Assembly: GCF_018613675.1 (NCBI RefSeq)
Contig: NZ_JAGGPQ010000017.1
Span: 164,890-228,889, forward strand
DNA length: 64,000 bases
Direction of reading: 5' to 3'
DNA from: Arthrobacter sp. ISL-85
Lineage (GTDB): Bacteria > Actinomycetota > Actinomycetes > Actinomycetales > Micrococcaceae
A program made the position numbers and the translations under genes. Each line of letters opens with the position of its first letter. Position 1 is the first letter of the stretch. Below are positions 45,209 through 55,799 of this stretch, piece by piece. The notes beneath the pieces are model-generated. The model worked only from the letters and a program-made list of their open reading frames with translations, ran no database searches and was not told where the DNA came from.

Positions 45209-45846
45209 CCACAACCAAGATCCTTGTAGTGGATAACTACGACAGCTTCGTCTACACCCTGGTGGGTTACCTCCAGGAACTCGGTGCCGAGACCACGGTG
45301 GTCCGCAACGACGACGTCACCCTCGCCGAGGCCATCGAACTGGCCGGCACCCGGGACGGCGTCCTCATTTCCCCCGGTCCCGGAAACCCTGCTGAGGCGG
45401 GCGTCAGTATCGAGCTCATCAAGTGGTGCGGTGAAAACAGCGTCCCCATGTTCGGCGTGTGCCTGGGCCACCAGGCGCTGGCAGAAGCCTTCGGCGGCAA
45501 AGTGACCCATGCCCCCGAGCTCATGCACGGCAAGACGTCCCAGGTGGAGCACATCGGCACCAGTGTCTTCGCCGGGCTCCCCTCCCCCGTCACGGCCACC
45601 CGCTACCATTCGCTGGCGGCGGTCCGGGAATCCATTCCCGATGTCCTCGAAATCACGGCGCAGACCGCGTCGGGTGTCGTCATGGGACTGCAGCACCGGA
45701 CGGCACCGTTATGCGGGGTGCAATTCCATCCTGAATCGGTACTCACCGAGGGCGGGTACCAGATGCTCGGCAACTGGCTGGAATCGCTGGGCATGAAGGG
45801 CGCGGCTGCGCGTGCAGCGAAACTGAGCCCGCTGATCCAGCACTAG
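45205..45846 (+). CDS. Glutamine amidotransferase component II (anthranilate/aminodeoxychorismate synthase)
   Basis: A 213-residue class I glutamine amidotransferase. The oxyanion motif LISPGPGNP, the nucleophile GVCLGHQ and the HPES histidine/glutamate are intact. It supplies ammonia to an anthranilate synthase (TrpE) or aminodeoxychorismate synthase (PabB), so it could be named trpG or pabA. The same gene occupies this position beside pknB in Mycobacterium. It converges on pknB with 25 bases between stops. Confidence 0.93.
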   Translation: MTTTKILVVDNYDSFVYTLVGYLQELGAETTVVRNDDVTLAEAIELAGTRDGVLISPGPGNPAEAGVSIELIKWCGENSVPMFGVCLGHQALAEAFGGKVTHAPELMHGKTSQVEHIGTSVFAGLPSPVTATRYHSLAAVRESIPDVLEITAQTASGVVMGLQHRTAPLCGVQFHPESVLTEGGYQMLGNWLESLGMKGAAARAAKLSPLIQH

Positions 45847-45871
45847 CGGACAGGCACCGGCCAAGGAGGCG

Positions 45872-47866
45872 TCAGCCTTTCCTGGTGGGCTTGGGCGTAG
45901 GGGTCGGCGTTGCTGTCGGCGTCGGGGTCTCCGTGGGTGCCGGCGGCGGCGGTGGTGGTGGCGGAGCTTTTGCCACAACAATGGTGATGGTCTTTCCCTG
46001 CTCAACGGCGGCGTTGACGGGATCGCTCTGGTCCGTCACCTTGCCGGGCTCCACCTGCGAATTCTCCGTCTCAATAACTGAAGGGACCAGGCCGCGCTCC
46101 TTCAGTGCTGCCTCGGCTTCTTCGCGGCTCATGCCGCGCAGTTCAGGGACAACCACCTTGCCGGTGGACACGATGAGTTCCACGCTGGTGCCGATGCCGA
46201 CGCTTTGCCCGGGTGCCGGGTTGGAGGTGATGACAATTCCGGCCGGGACAGTGGCGCTGTTGGCGGTGGTGGTTGACGGAGCGCCGGCAAGTCCCACCTG
46301 GCGAAGGATGTCCCGTGCGGCCGCCTCAGTCTTGCCGGGAAGGCTGTCCGGGATCTTCACAGAACTGGGGCCATCGGAGACATTGAGGATTACCTCGGCC
46401 CCCGGATCCAGTGAACCCCCCGCGGCGGGATCCGTGCCGATGGCGGTCCCCTTGGGCACCGTGTCGTTCGCCGCCCGCGCGATTTTGGGACGAAGGCCTG
46501 CGTTGTAGAGCTCCTGAAGCGCAGCGGTTTCCGTCATGGACGCCACCGACGGGATGGCTACCTTCGGCGGAGCGGGAGCGGGACGGTTGACCGTTTGGTA
46601 CAGCCACAAGCCACCGCCGGCGAGTATCAGCAGGGTGAAGATCACCAAGGTGGCGATCCAGGCACGACGACGGGACTTCTGCCGGGCGGTCCGTTCACGT
46701 TCGGCAGGGAGGCCCAGCGGCAGCGGAGCGACCCCGTAGGCATCCGCACTGTGCCCACCCGCTCCGTGCTCATCCGCCAGTTCCAGCGGGACCGCGGGTC
46801 CGGCGTCGTTATGGAAGAGGTTGGTGGCAGCGAGCCGACCGGTGGGCGCGTCATCAAGGAAGCTGGCTCCCGTTGCAGCGAACGCCTCGGTGGGCGGTGC
46901 GGCTTGGGGAACGTGGTCATTCGGATCGGTAGGTGCCTCTGAAGCCGGGAGGGCCGGGACGGGGACTCCGGCCTTTGCAGCACGCAGGGAGCGCCGGAAG
47001 GCTGCTGCATCCTGGAACCTGTCCGCCCGGTTTTTCTGCAGGGCCTTGGCGAGGACGGTGTCCAGCGCGGGTGATACGTCAGGGTTGAGGCTGCTGGCCG
47101 GCTCCGGAATTTCGCGGACATGCTGATAGGCCACGGAAACCGGGCTGTCGCCGACGAACGGCGGCCGCGAGGTCAACATTTCGTAAAGCAGGCATGCTGC
47201 GGAGTAGAGGTCGCTGCGGGCATCAACGGTCTCGCCCCGGGCCTGTTCCGGCGAGAGGTATTGAGCGGTTCCCACCACGGCCTGGGTCTGGGTCATGGTG
47301 GCGGAGGAATCGGCGATGGCGCGGGCAATGCCGAAGTCCATCACCTTCACGGAGTTGGTGCCCGGGCAGTACATCACGTTGGCAGGCTTGATGTCCCGGT
47401 GCACGATGCCCGCCTTGTGGCTGTATTCGAGGGCTCCCAGGACGCCCAGGGAATAGTCGATCGCCTGGTTTATGGTGACCTCATTGGCGCGGATCAATTC
47501 GCGGAGGGTTTTGCCCTCAACGTATTCCATGACGATGTACGGCACGCGCACGTCCTCGCTGGAGCCGTCATGGACCACGTGTTCGCCGGTATCGAAGATG
47601 GCCACGATGGAGGGGTGGTTCAGGGCGGCAACCGCCTGCGCTTCACGTTTGAACCGTGCCTGGAACTGCGGATCCCGGGCCATATCGGGCCGGAGGAGCT
47701 TGATGGCTACGGTCCTGCCCAGGCGGGCATCGGTTCCCTTGTAGACGTCCGCCATTCCGCCGCGGCCAATGAGGTTACCCAGCTCGTAGCGCCCGTTCAG
47801 GACACGCCGGTTATCCACCGGCAGGCTGTCCTCCCGGTGCAACGGTGTGCGTGCTGACTCATTCAC
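45872..47866 (-). CDS. pknB: PASTA-domain Ser/Thr protein kinase PknB
   Basis: A 664-residue transmembrane kinase. The cytoplasmic kinase domain (~20-290) has GRGGMADVYKG, the catalytic HRDIKPANV and the DFGIARAI activation segment. After a juxtamembrane linker and one helix (WIATLVIFTLLILAGGGLWLY, ~411-431), three PASTA repeats bind wall fragments, and a Pro/Thr-rich tail follows. In actinobacteria PknB controls wall synthesis and division by phosphorylating MurJ-linked, FHA and other proteins. It lies 15 bases after the pknA stop. Confidence 0.95.
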   Translation of the reverse strand: MNESARTPLHREDSLPVDNRRVLNGRYELGNLIGRGGMADVYKGTDARLGRTVAIKLLRPDMARDPQFQARFKREAQAVAALNHPSIVAIFDTGEHVVHDGSSEDVRVPYIVMEYVEGKTLRELIRANEVTINQAIDYSLGVLGALEYSHKAGIVHRDIKPANVMYCPGTNSVKVMDFGIARAIADSSATMTQTQAVVGTAQYLSPEQARGETVDARSDLYSAACLLYEMLTSRPPFVGDSPVSVAYQHVREIPEPASSLNPDVSPALDTVLAKALQKNRADRFQDAAAFRRSLRAAKAGVPVPALPASEAPTDPNDHVPQAAPPTEAFAATGASFLDDAPTGRLAATNLFHNDAGPAVPLELADEHGAGGHSADAYGVAPLPLGLPAERERTARQKSRRRAWIATLVIFTLLILAGGGLWLYQTVNRPAPAPPKVAIPSVASMTETAALQELYNAGLRPKIARAANDTVPKGTAIGTDPAAGGSLDPGAEVILNVSDGPSSVKIPDSLPGKTEAAARDILRQVGLAGAPSTTTANSATVPAGIVITSNPAPGQSVGIGTSVELIVSTGKVVVPELRGMSREEAEAALKERGLVPSVIETENSQVEPGKVTDQSDPVNAAVEQGKTITIVVAKAPPPPPPPPAPTETPTPTATPTPTPKPTRKG

Positions 47867-47881
47867 TGGTGGTCCAGACGA

Positions 47882-49615
47882 TTAGGGTGCGCAGGTTGGG
47901 GGCGTTCCGGGCGTTCGGCCGGCCGCACAGGTTGCCAGGGGCGAGATCGGCGTAGGTCCCGCCACCGGTGACGACGACGTGGGGGCAGGGGTTGGGGCTG
48001 CCGTGGTGGGCGCGGGGCTGGGAGCCGTGGCGTAGATGACGGTAATGAGCGACCCCTTGGGCACTGTCCCGGTGGGGTTGAGTTCCAGCACCGTTCCAGG
48101 CGTTGCTGTGCTGCTCTCCTGCGGAATCACGGTCACCTGGAGTCCCAGTCCCGCAAGCGCAGACTGGACCTGCCGGTAATCCTTGCCCAGGTACGCGGCC
48201 GGGATCACGTTGACCGTGGCCTGGGTGGGCGTGGGGGTGGGTGTCGGCGTCGGCGTGCTCCGCGTCTGCGTAGGCGTCGCCGAAGGCGTCGCCGTCCTGC
48301 TGGGCGTCGCCGACGACGGGGGCGCGCTGCTGGTGGTGGTGCCGGAGGTGGGGTTGCCGGACGGCGAGAAGAGGCCCGCCTGGTTCAGGAGGAAGCCAAC
48401 CAGGGCAAAGAGGAGCAGCAGGATCAGGGCCACCAGGGGCCACGTCCACGGGCTGCGTCCCTTGCGCCGGGGCTCGTCGGAGGGCCCGTCGTCGTACGTT
48501 TCCTCTTCCTGGTCCCAGTTCCGCTCGGCGGCCAGCGCATTTGCGCGGGCCAGCGGGCCCTGGGGCGCACCCCGTTCTGCGGCGGAAGCACCTGCGGCGC
48601 CCGCAGCCATCCCGGCGGCAGCACCTGCCGCGCCCGCGCCCAGCACCGGCAGCGCCGACGTGGCGGTGGGCGTGGAGTCATGTTGCGCTCCGATGACGCC
48701 GGTGGGGGCGGTGGCGGTGTCAACGGGGGCAGTGATGGGGCCGGTATCGGCGTCGAAAAGAAGCATCCCGGGCACTGCTGCCCGCGCTGCACCCACATCT
48801 CCGTTGCGGATGGCTTCCGCTGCTTCGGCGAGCTTGATGGCATTCGCCGGCCGGTCCTTGGGGTCCTTGGCCAGCATGGACATCAGGAGTGCCCGGACCG
48901 GAGTGGGCAGGCTTTCCGAAAGGGGCGGCGGCGGGTCGTTCACTTGGGCCAGGGCAATGGCGATCTGCGATTCGCCGGAGAAAGGGCGGTGGCCGCTGAG
49001 GCACTCGTACCCGATGACGCCGAGGGAGTAGATATCGGAGGAACCGGTGGCGGTCTGGCCCGTTGCCTGCTCCGGTGCCAGGTACTGCGCGGTTCCCATG
49101 ACCTGCCCGGTCTGGGTAAGCGGGACCTGGTCGGCCAGGCGCGCGATGCCGAAGTCAGTGACCTTGACCCGACCGTCCGGGGTGATCAGGAGGTTGCCGG
49201 GCTTGACGTCACGGTGGACGAGGCCCTGGGCGTGGGCCACGGCCAGGGCGCGGGCGGTCTGCGCAATGATCGACAGGGTGCGGTCCGGCGACAGCACCTG
49301 TTCGTGCTCGATGATGCTGCTCAGTGGCTGGCCAGGGACCAGTTCCATGACCAGGTAGGCTGAGCCCTCCTCCTCGCCGTAGTCGAAGACGTTGGCGATT
49401 CCCACATGGTTCAGGAGGGCGGTGTGGCGGGCCTCCGCACGGAAGCGCTGGAGGAAGCCCGGGTCACCCGTGTACTCCTCCTTCAGCACCTTGATGGCGA
49501 CGATGCGGCCCAGGACCAGGTCTTTGGCCTTCCAGACTTCCCCCATGCCGCCAATGGCAATCCGCGTGGTCAGCTGGAATCTGCCGCCGAGGGTGATTCC
49601 TGTTGTAGGCCTCAC
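47882..49615 (-). CDS. pknA: Ser/Thr protein kinase PknA with a PASTA-like C-terminus
   Basis: A 577-residue kinase: glycine loop [14 protein letters not shown], lysine in [18 protein letters not shown] and DFGIARLAD. An Ala-rich juxtamembrane stretch and one helix ([21 protein letters not shown], ~390-410) follow. Extracellularly there is a Thr/Pro linker and one PASTA-like repeat (residues ~455-520). PknA in Mycobacterium and Corynebacterium lacks PASTA domains, so the repeat is noteworthy. GTG start overlapping the pbpA stop as GTGA. Confidence 0.92.
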   Translation of the reverse strand: MRPTTGITLGGRFQLTTRIAIGGMGEVWKAKDLVLGRIVAIKVLKEEYTGDPGFLQRFRAEARHTALLNHVGIANVFDYGEEEGSAYLVMELVPGQPLSSIIEHEQVLSPDRTLSIIAQTARALAVAHAQGLVHRDVKPGNLLITPDGRVKVTDFGIARLADQVPLTQTGQVMGTAQYLAPEQATGQTATGSSDIYSLGVIGYECLSGHRPFSGESQIAIALAQVNDPPPPLSESLPTPVRALLMSMLAKDPKDRPANAIKLAEAAEAIRNGDVGAARAAVPGMLLFDADTGPITAPVDTATAPTGVIGAQHDSTPTATSALPVLGAGAAGAAAGMAAGAAGASAAERGAPQGPLARANALAAERNWDQEEETYDDGPSDEPRRKGRSPWTWPLVALILLLLFALVGFLLNQAGLFSPSGNPTSGTTTSSAPPSSATPSRTATPSATPTQTRSTPTPTPTPTPTQATVNVIPAAYLGKDYRQVQSALAGLGLQVTVIPQESSTATPGTVLELNPTGTVPKGSLITVIYATAPSPAPTTAAPTPAPTSSSPVAGPTPISPLATCAAGRTPGTPPTCAP

Positions 49616-51072
49616 TTATTCAACACCGCCTCAAAAATCTTCTTCGCGTTAGGACTGGTCAGCTTTGCTCCCGCGTAGATGTCTACGCCTTCCATGACGA
49701 TCGTGACGCTGACCTTCGGGTTGTCAGCGGGGGCGAAACCGGTGAACCACGAATTATTGGTTCCGTTTCCGAGTTCGGCGGTGCCGGTCTTGCCTGCGAC
49801 CTGTACGCCGGGGACGGCGGCACCCTTGGCAATACCGTCGGTGACCACGCTGGTCATCCAATCGGTGATCTGCTTGGCGATCTCGGGCGTGGTGGACGTC
49901 CTGAGCTGGGCGGGCTGGGGCTCATCAATGACCCGCAGGTCCGGGGCCCGCAGGGTCTTAACAAGGCTGGGGGCCATCTGCGCGCCGCCGTTTGCGATGG
50001 CGTTGGTCATCATGTTGACCTGCAGCGGCGTGACCCTGACATCCTTCTGGCCGATGGCGGACTGGGCCAGGCCGGGCGCGTCCAGCTTGTCAGGGAACCC
50101 GTTCCCTGTGGCATGGCCAAGCTTCAGCTGGTCCCCGACGTCCTCGCCGAACCCGAACTTCTTGGCCTGGGCGGCGATGGCGTCGCGGCCAAGGTCCAGG
50201 GCGATGCTGGCGAACGGGGTGTTGCAGGACTGCTGCAGTGCGAAGGCGAAAGTTGCAGTGTCCCTGGTGTAGCAGTTGCCGCCGGCGTAGTTGGGCAGCT
50301 TGTACTGGATGCCGTCAAAAGGCATCTCCGCGGGGTTGGGCAGGACACTGTCCTTGTTGTACTTCCCTGAGGCCAGGGCGGCAGCGGTATCCACGAGCTT
50401 GAAGACCGAACCGGGGGCGAGGAGTTCGCCGGTGGGACCGCTGACGTTCTGGTTCAGGTTGATGCCAGGGACCTTCACCAGCTCGTTCATGTTGGCGCTT
50501 TCCGCGGTGGCGTTCTGCGTGGCGGCCAGGTTCGGGTTATAGGACGGCTTGGACGCCATGGCCAGGATGGCACCGGTCTTGGGGTTGGTGACCACGATCG
50601 AGCCGCGCTGGCCATCCGGGATCAGGCTGTAGGCAAGCTGTTGGATCTGGGGGTCGATAGTCAGTTCAACCGATGCACCCTTGGGCTGGTTGCCCAGGAA
50701 GAGTTGGCCCACCCGGTCAAGGAAGAGCTGGTCCGAGTTGCCTGCCAGCTCGGCGCCCATGGCCTGCTCGAGGCCAGTGGCTCCGTAGTTTTTCGAGAAG
50801 TAGCCGGTGAGCCCCGCATATAGCTCTGGCTGCGAGTAAGTGCGCTGGAACTTGCAGGTCTCCGAACCGGTATCCACCGACTCGGCCACGGGGGTCCCGC
50901 CAACGATGATGGCCCCGCGGTCATTGCAGTAGTTCTGCAGGATGGCGCGCTGGTTCAGCGGATTGGTCTTGAGGTCGTCGGCACCCACCACCTGCACGTA
51001 GCTGATGGCACCGAAGAGCAGGGCAAACATGGCCACTGCGGCTACCCATGAGTGTCGAATTGCCTGGTTCAT
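49612..51072 (-). CDS. pbpA: Penicillin-binding transpeptidase PbpA
   Basis: A 486-residue class B penicillin-binding protein with an N-terminal anchor helix ([17 protein letters not shown], ~10-26). SVFK at 222-225, SCN at 282-284 and KTG at 428-430 mark the active transpeptidase. It partners the SEDS glycosyltransferase encoded just upstream (4-base overlap) to extend peptidoglycan. Order and length match the mycobacterial pbpA gene. Confidence 0.95.
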   Translation of the reverse strand: MNQAIRHSWVAAVAMFALLFGAISYVQVVGADDLKTNPLNQRAILQNYCNDRGAIIVGGTPVAESVDTGSETCKFQRTYSQPELYAGLTGYFSKNYGATGLEQAMGAELAGNSDQLFLDRVGQLFLGNQPKGASVELTIDPQIQQLAYSLIPDGQRGSIVVTNPKTGAILAMASKPSYNPNLAATQNATAESANMNELVKVPGINLNQNVSGPTGELLAPGSVFKLVDTAAALASGKYNKDSVLPNPAEMPFDGIQYKLPNYAGGNCYTRDTATFAFALQQSCNTPFASIALDLGRDAIAAQAKKFGFGEDVGDQLKLGHATGNGFPDKLDAPGLAQSAIGQKDVRVTPLQVNMMTNAIANGGAQMAPSLVKTLRAPDLRVIDEPQPAQLRTSTTPEIAKQITDWMTSVVTDGIAKGAAVPGVQVAGKTGTAELGNGTNNSWFTGFAPADNPKVSVTIVMEGVDIYAGAKLTSPNAKKIFEAVLNK

Positions 51073-52463
51073 GCTTGCTTCACCGCCTCGGTTGGAGTGT
51101 CAATGCCCATTGCCGCCGCCGTCGCCGTGTCGGCGGGCGGCAGTGGAGTGGTATCCACCGGACCGCGGGCAGCGTGCGAAATCATCAGCAGCAGCCCCAC
51201 GATGATCCAGTTAGCCAGGAGGGATGATCCGCCGGCCGCGAGGAAGGGCGTGGTAAGCCCCGTGAGGGGAATGAGCCGGGTGACACCACCAATGACCACG
51301 AAGCACTGCAGGGCGACTGCGAAGGACAGACCGCAGGCGAGCAGTTTTCCGAAGGCGTCGCGGGTGCCGAGGGCGGCACGGAAGCCGCGCGTGATGAGCA
51401 GCAGGTACAGCAGGACGACGGCGAACAGTCCGATCAGGCCCAGTTCCTCGCCCAGTGAGGCGATGATCATGTCGCTGTTGGCGAAAGGAACAAGGTCCGG
51501 ACGACCTTGGCCAAGGCCGGTGCCTACCAAGCCGCCGTTAGCCATGCCGAACAGGCCTTCGATGACCTGCCGGCTGCCGTTCTCATAGACGTCCGGGGAA
51601 AACGCGTTGAGCCAGCCGTAAACGCGTTGCTGGACGTGGGCGAACACCTGGGCCGCCACAAAGCCGCCACCAATGATCAAGGCCAGCCCGATCACCACCC
51701 AGCTGATCCGGCTGGTGGCGACGTAGATCATGACGATGAACAGGCCGAAGAACAGCACGGAGGAACCCAGGTCGCGCTGGAAGACGAGGACTCCAATGCT
51801 GACCAGCCAGGCGGTGATCATGGGGCCCATGTCCTTGAACCGCGGGAACTGCATGGGCCCGATCTTGCGGCCGGCAAGCAGGATGAGGTCGCGGTTGGAG
51901 GAGAGATACCCGGCAAAGAATATTGCCAGCGTAATTTTTGCCACTTCGCCTGGCTGGAACGTCATGGAACCAAACCTGATCCACACCCGTGCGCCCAGGA
52001 CTTCCCCGGCGCTGATCCCCGGGACAAGCGGAAGGATCAGCAACAGGGCGGAGGCGGCCAGCGAAATAAAGGTGAACCGGCGAAGGATGCGGTGGTCTTT
52101 CAGGAAGAACACCACGGCGATCGCCACCGCCATGGCGATGAGGGTCCACCGGAGCTGGTTGTTTCCGGTGTCCTCCCCCGGAGCGTCCAGGCGGTGGATC
52201 ATCGCCAGGCCCAGGCCGTTCAAGGCAACAACGATTGGGAGTATTACTGGATCGGCATACTTCGCGCGAAAGCGCAGCACGCCGTGGAAAACCAGGGCTG
52301 CCGCCGCCAACAGGCTGGACTGGAACCAAAAGTCGGAGTCGAAGGCCTTCTCCTGGTCCACGCCCACCAACATGTTGGCGCCGATGCCCACGACGAGGGC
52401 CACCAGCAGCAACACAAGTTCAACACTGCGGCGGGGCTTGGGCGTGGTGCTTACCTGGCTCAT
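51069..52463 (-). CDS. rodA: SEDS peptidoglycan polymerase RodA/FtsW
   Basis: A 464-residue polytopic protein with about ten helices. Family landmarks are MTFQPGEVAKITLAIFFAGY (catalytic-loop aspartate region nearby), RDLGSSVLFFGLF and the GLVGTGLGQG periplasmic loop. Together with PbpA it polymerises and cross-links lipid II. The ATG overlaps the phosphatase stop by 4 bases. The gene is called rodA from its position in the pstP-rodA-pbpA cluster; by sequence alone ftsW is not excluded. Confidence 0.92.
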   Translation of the reverse strand: MSQVSTTPKPRRSVELVLLLVALVVGIGANMLVGVDQEKAFDSDFWFQSSLLAAAALVFHGVLRFRAKYADPVILPIVVALNGLGLAMIHRLDAPGEDTGNNQLRWTLIAMAVAIAVVFFLKDHRILRRFTFISLAASALLLILPLVPGISAGEVLGARVWIRFGSMTFQPGEVAKITLAIFFAGYLSSNRDLILLAGRKIGPMQFPRFKDMGPMITAWLVSIGVLVFQRDLGSSVLFFGLFIVMIYVATSRISWVVIGLALIIGGGFVAAQVFAHVQQRVYGWLNAFSPDVYENGSRQVIEGLFGMANGGLVGTGLGQGRPDLVPFANSDMIIASLGEELGLIGLFAVVLLYLLLITRGFRAALGTRDAFGKLLACGLSFAVALQCFVVIGGVTRLIPLTGLTTPFLAAGGSSLLANWIIVGLLLMISHAARGPVDTTPLPPADTATAAAMGIDTPTEAVKQA

Positions 52464-54181
52464 TTGGCCGCCTCGCAGGTGATGGTGGGAGTGGGTGAGG
52501 GGGACGGCGCCGATGGTGCAGGGGCAGGAGCGGACGCACCGGCTGCAGGCGGCGGGGCTGCCGCGCTGGCAGGGGGTGCGCTGCTTGATGGTGCGGGCGG
52601 AGTGGCGGACCCGGAAGGCTTGGGGCACTCCTCTTCGGGTGACGTGGTCCCCGTGAGCTCCAGGTTCTTGACGATCCGCTGGGCGTCGTAGAGGTCATTG
52701 GCCGGAACCGTCTGGCGGACCCGCTGCTGCGAGAACGGTGGGAGGGAGTCCATCCGGATATCCGTTACTGCCTCGAGGGAGGACAGCTGGATGGGGCCCA
52801 GCCTTTGGGACACCCCGTTGTAGATTGCCACGCGGGAATCGAACTCTCCCACGTAGTAGCGGGTCTGCGTCCAGGCGTACCCAAGCCAGAGGCCAATAGC
52901 CACCACGACCAGCACGGCGGCCGCAATGGACCAGGTCAGCCAGCGGCGTGGGCGCAGTGCCGGCAAGGCGTCTTCACCGCCGGCCGGTTCCGCCCTGTGG
53001 GTAAGGAGCGTGGCTGCGCGGCGGGCCACGGTACGTCCGGCCACGGTGGGGATGGAACCGGATTCTGCGGCGGCAGCAGCCGCACCCACCAGCTCGTGCG
53101 GGCGGGAGGCAAGTTCTTCGCGCAGGACCTCGGCGGAGAGGTGTTCCCCCAGGTGGGGGTCGGTGCTGCCGCCTTCGGCCGCGGCGGCGTCGCCGTCCTT
53201 GGCATCGCCATCTTCCGGTTCGTTAACTGGCACGGAGTCCCGCTTGGCACTACCGGGTTCCGAACCAGCCAGTTCCTTGCCGTTGTCCTCCTTGCCATCC
53301 TTCGGGGCGGGGGCAGCAGCTGTGGCGGCGGGGGCAACACCTGCCGCGGCAGCGGGCGCACTGCCCTGCACCGGCGGGACAATTTCGACCGCGGCCGTGT
53401 TGACGTCGTCGGGCGTTTCCTCCACGATGTCCACCAGGACCACGGTGACGTTGTCCGGGGAACCGGCCTCGAGGGTCAGCTCAACAAGGGTCTCGGCGCA
53501 CTCATGCAGGTTGTGGGTTTCCCTGACCGTCCGTTCCACGGCATGCCCGGCAACGTAGTTCAGCCCATCCGAGCACAGCAGCCAACGGTCCCCGGGCCGG
53601 GCATCGAGGGTGTCCAGGTCCAGCTCGGGGCTCGCATCGACGTCACCCAGGACGCGCATGAGGACGTTCTTGTGAGGGTGCGTTTCCGCTTCCTCAGGCC
53701 GCAGCCGGCCTTCGTCGATGAGACGCTGGACAAAGGTGTGGTCCACGCTGACCTGCTTGAATTCGCCGTCGCGAAGCCGGTAAGCCCGTGAGTCGCCAAT
53801 ATGCGCGAAATGCAGTTTGCCCTCGGCCAGCAGGAGCGCGGTGACGGTGGTGCCCATGCCCGCCAGCTTCGGGTTGATGTGCACCAGCTCAGAGAGCAGG
53901 GAATTGGCAGTCTGGATTTCGTCAGCCAAAACGGTTTCGGCGTCGTCGCCGTGGTCAGGGCTGTCCAAATGGATCATGTCCAGGACCGTTGCGGCCGAGG
54001 CAACGTCGCCTCCCGCGTGCCCGCCCATGCCATCTGCAACGACAGCGAGGTGGCGGCCGGCATAAGCGGAATCATCGTTCTTGGAACGGATCCGGCCGAC
54101 GTCGGACCGTGCCGCGAAGCGCATGATGAGGGGCCGCTGCGCCGGGCTGGAGCCGGTTGCGGGTTTTTCGGGAACGGCCAC
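52460..54181 (-). CDS. pstP: PP2C-family Ser/Thr phosphatase PstP
   Basis: A 573-residue phosphatase that reverses PknA/PknB signalling. The PPM core (residues ~18-265) carries the metal-binding VADGMGGHAGG, GDSRAYRLRDG, LCSDGLN and GSPDNVTVVLVD motifs. A long charged/Ala-rich linker and one helix (WSIAAAVLVVVAIGLWLGYAW, ~414-434) lead to an extracellular domain and a Pro/Ser/Ala tail. GTG start 2 bases after the fhaB stop. Confidence 0.94.
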   Translation of the reverse strand: MAVPEKPATGSSPAQRPLIMRFAARSDVGRIRSKNDDSAYAGRHLAVVADGMGGHAGGDVASAATVLDMIHLDSPDHGDDAETVLADEIQTANSLLSELVHINPKLAGMGTTVTALLLAEGKLHFAHIGDSRAYRLRDGEFKQVSVDHTFVQRLIDEGRLRPEEAETHPHKNVLMRVLGDVDASPELDLDTLDARPGDRWLLCSDGLNYVAGHAVERTVRETHNLHECAETLVELTLEAGSPDNVTVVLVDIVEETPDDVNTAAVEIVPPVQGSAPAAAAGVAPAATAAAPAPKDGKEDNGKELAGSEPGSAKRDSVPVNEPEDGDAKDGDAAAAEGGSTDPHLGEHLSAEVLREELASRPHELVGAAAAAAESGSIPTVAGRTVARRAATLLTHRAEPAGGEDALPALRPRRWLTWSIAAAVLVVVAIGLWLGYAWTQTRYYVGEFDSRVAIYNGVSQRLGPIQLSSLEAVTDIRMDSLPPFSQQRVRQTVPANDLYDAQRIVKNLELTGTTSPEEECPKPSGSATPPAPSSSAPPASAAAPPPAAGASAPAPAPSAPSPSPTPTITCEAAK

Positions 54182-54183
54182 GG

Positions 54184-54666
54184 TTACGGCCTCAATTCAA
54201 TGACCGTCTTGCCGATTCTCACGGGTACCCCTGGTTCAACCGGCAAGGCACGGGTAAGTTGCTGGTCTCCCAGATAGGTCCCGTTGGTGGAGCCGAGATC
54301 TTCGATGAACCAGCGGCTGCCTTGGGGGAAGAGCCTTGCGTGGCGCCCCGACGCGTAATCGTCCTCAAGAACCAGGGTGGCTTCCTGGGCGCGTCCCAAG
54401 AGGATGGGGCTGGCTGCCAATGCCAAGGTGCGGCCTTTGAGCGGTCCCTCAAGTACCACCAGTTGCCGGGCCTGCTGCTTCACGGGCTGGAGCGGCGCTT
54501 CGGCCAGTTCGGGGTTGCGCCGGACCTGTCGGGCCGTGGGTGCCCCGGCTGCCGCCTTGCGGCCCACCATGAGGTCCCGGCGCATGGCCGAGACGATGCT
54601 GAAGATGAGTACCCAAAGGAGCAGCAGGAAGCCGAACCGCAGCGCGGTGATGGTGAGGTCGCTCAT
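54184..54666 (-). CDS. fhaB: FHA-domain membrane protein FhaB (FipA)
   Basis: A 160-residue protein with an N-terminal helix (FGFLLLLWVLIFSIVSAM, ~11-28) and a C-terminal FHA domain (~75-158) showing LLGRAQEATLVLEDDYASGRHARL and STNGTYLG. FHA domains bind phosphothreonine. FhaB links kinase signalling to division in mycobacteria. It overlaps fhaA by 4 bases. Confidence 0.93.
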   Translation of the reverse strand: MSDLTITALRFGFLLLLWVLIFSIVSAMRRDLMVGRKAAAGAPTARQVRRNPELAEAPLQPVKQQARQLVVLEGPLKGRTLALAASPILLGRAQEATLVLEDDYASGRHARLFPQGSRWFIEDLGSTNGTYLGDQQLTRALPVEPGVPVRIGKTVIELRP

Positions 54667-55403
54667 GCGTGGCCGCCCTGGTTGGCAGGAAGCAGGCGGA
54701 AGATAATCTTTGTCCGTCCCATCGTGATGGTGGAGCCGTCTGTGAGTTCGGTGCTTCCGGAGACCTTTTGCCCGTTGACGTAGCTGCCGTTGGTGGACCC
54801 CAGGTCCACGGCGCTGGTGACACCGTTTGCCGTGTGGATCTCCAGGTGGCGCCGCGATACACCCGTATCTTCGATATGGATGTCTGCCTCGGATGAGCGT
54901 CCCAGGACGATGGACGGAGCGTTCAGCGAATAGCGCTGGCCCTCAATATCCAGCACCGGCTGCAGCCTGACAGGCTGCCGGTTCGGGGCCGCCGGCACGT
55001 TGGGCCGGGGCTGGGCGGCACCGGAGCCCTGCGACTTTTCCGTGGACGATGCGATTTCGAAGTCACCGGCGCGAAGCTCGCCATCGCGCCGGAATGAAAT
55101 GCGGACCGGGCCCTGAAGGGTGTAGCCCTGGCTGCGCACGTGGTTGATCACGACGTCGCACAGCTCCTCGGCAAGCGGGGTGCCCCACTCCTGCGCGCGG
55201 CCGAAGTCATCGTCACTGAGCTGGACGTCGAACACATTGGGCACAAGGGTGCGTCCGGCTGCCACGGTAAGGGCTTTGTGGTCCACCTCGCGGCGGAGCC
55301 GGCTGGCGATCTCAACAGGTTCAACCTGGGCTTTGGAACCGGTGGAGAAGACACCGCGGACGGCCTTTTCAATGCCACGTTCAACCTTGTCCAGCAGACC
55401 CAT
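54663..55403 (-). CDS. fhaA: FHA-domain protein FhaA
   Basis: A 246-residue protein: an N-terminal DUF3662 domain (MGLLDKVERGIEKAVRGVF, ~1-120), a flexible Pro/Gln linker and a C-terminal FHA domain with VLGRSSEADIHIEDTGVSRRH and STNGSYVNGQ. In mycobacteria the FHA domain binds the phosphorylated pseudokinase region of MviN, here the separate protein at 11350-12990. The ATG follows AAAGGAG by 6-7 bases; an upstream frame of 34 codons is not FhaA-like. First gene of the fhaA-to-pknB operon. Confidence 0.94.
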   Translation of the reverse strand: MGLLDKVERGIEKAVRGVFSTGSKAQVEPVEIASRLRREVDHKALTVAAGRTLVPNVFDVQLSDDDFGRAQEWGTPLAEELCDVVINHVRSQGYTLQGPVRISFRRDGELRAGDFEIASSTEKSQGSGAAQPRPNVPAAPNRQPVRLQPVLDIEGQRYSLNAPSIVLGRSSEADIHIEDTGVSRRHLEIHTANGVTSAVDLGSTNGSYVNGQKVSGSTELTDGSTITMGRTKIIFRLLPANQGGHA

Positions 55404-55799
55404 GGTTCTTCTCCTTTCCCCCCGGCTCCGGGGCAGTAGTTGGTGCTGGCCAGCACCTGCATGACAGCCCACCGATGCACGGTAATGCCCGATGACGGTG
55501 GCCACTCCTACATCCGATACTAGTGGCCAGCCCTGCGAATGACCTTAATCCACAACGGCCGGGCGCCGGCAAAAGTTCGGATGCCTCCTTGTTCCGGACC
55601 ATTGCGGTGCGCGCTTTCGGGGCCGGCTGCAGGCCAGGAGTTGCCTACTTTGGCAGGGTTTGCAGCCTGTTCCGGAGGCACCCGGGAGGGCGTACGGGGC
55701 CCAATTGGTAATTTGCTGCATGTGTCCGTTATGCTTGATCTCGCTGCTTTTGCAAGGCACGGAAACGGGAAACCGGTCCGGCTTAGCGGAAGAAGTTGC
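55404..55799. other. fhaA-tRNA-Leu intergenic region
   Basis: About 395 bases with no gene. It must hold the promoter of the whole fhaA-pknB operon; TAGTAT at 55517-55522 (minus strand) is a candidate -10. A plus-strand promoter for tRNA-Leu is expected near its right end (TATGCT-like sequence around 55731) but is not clear. Confidence 0.4.
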
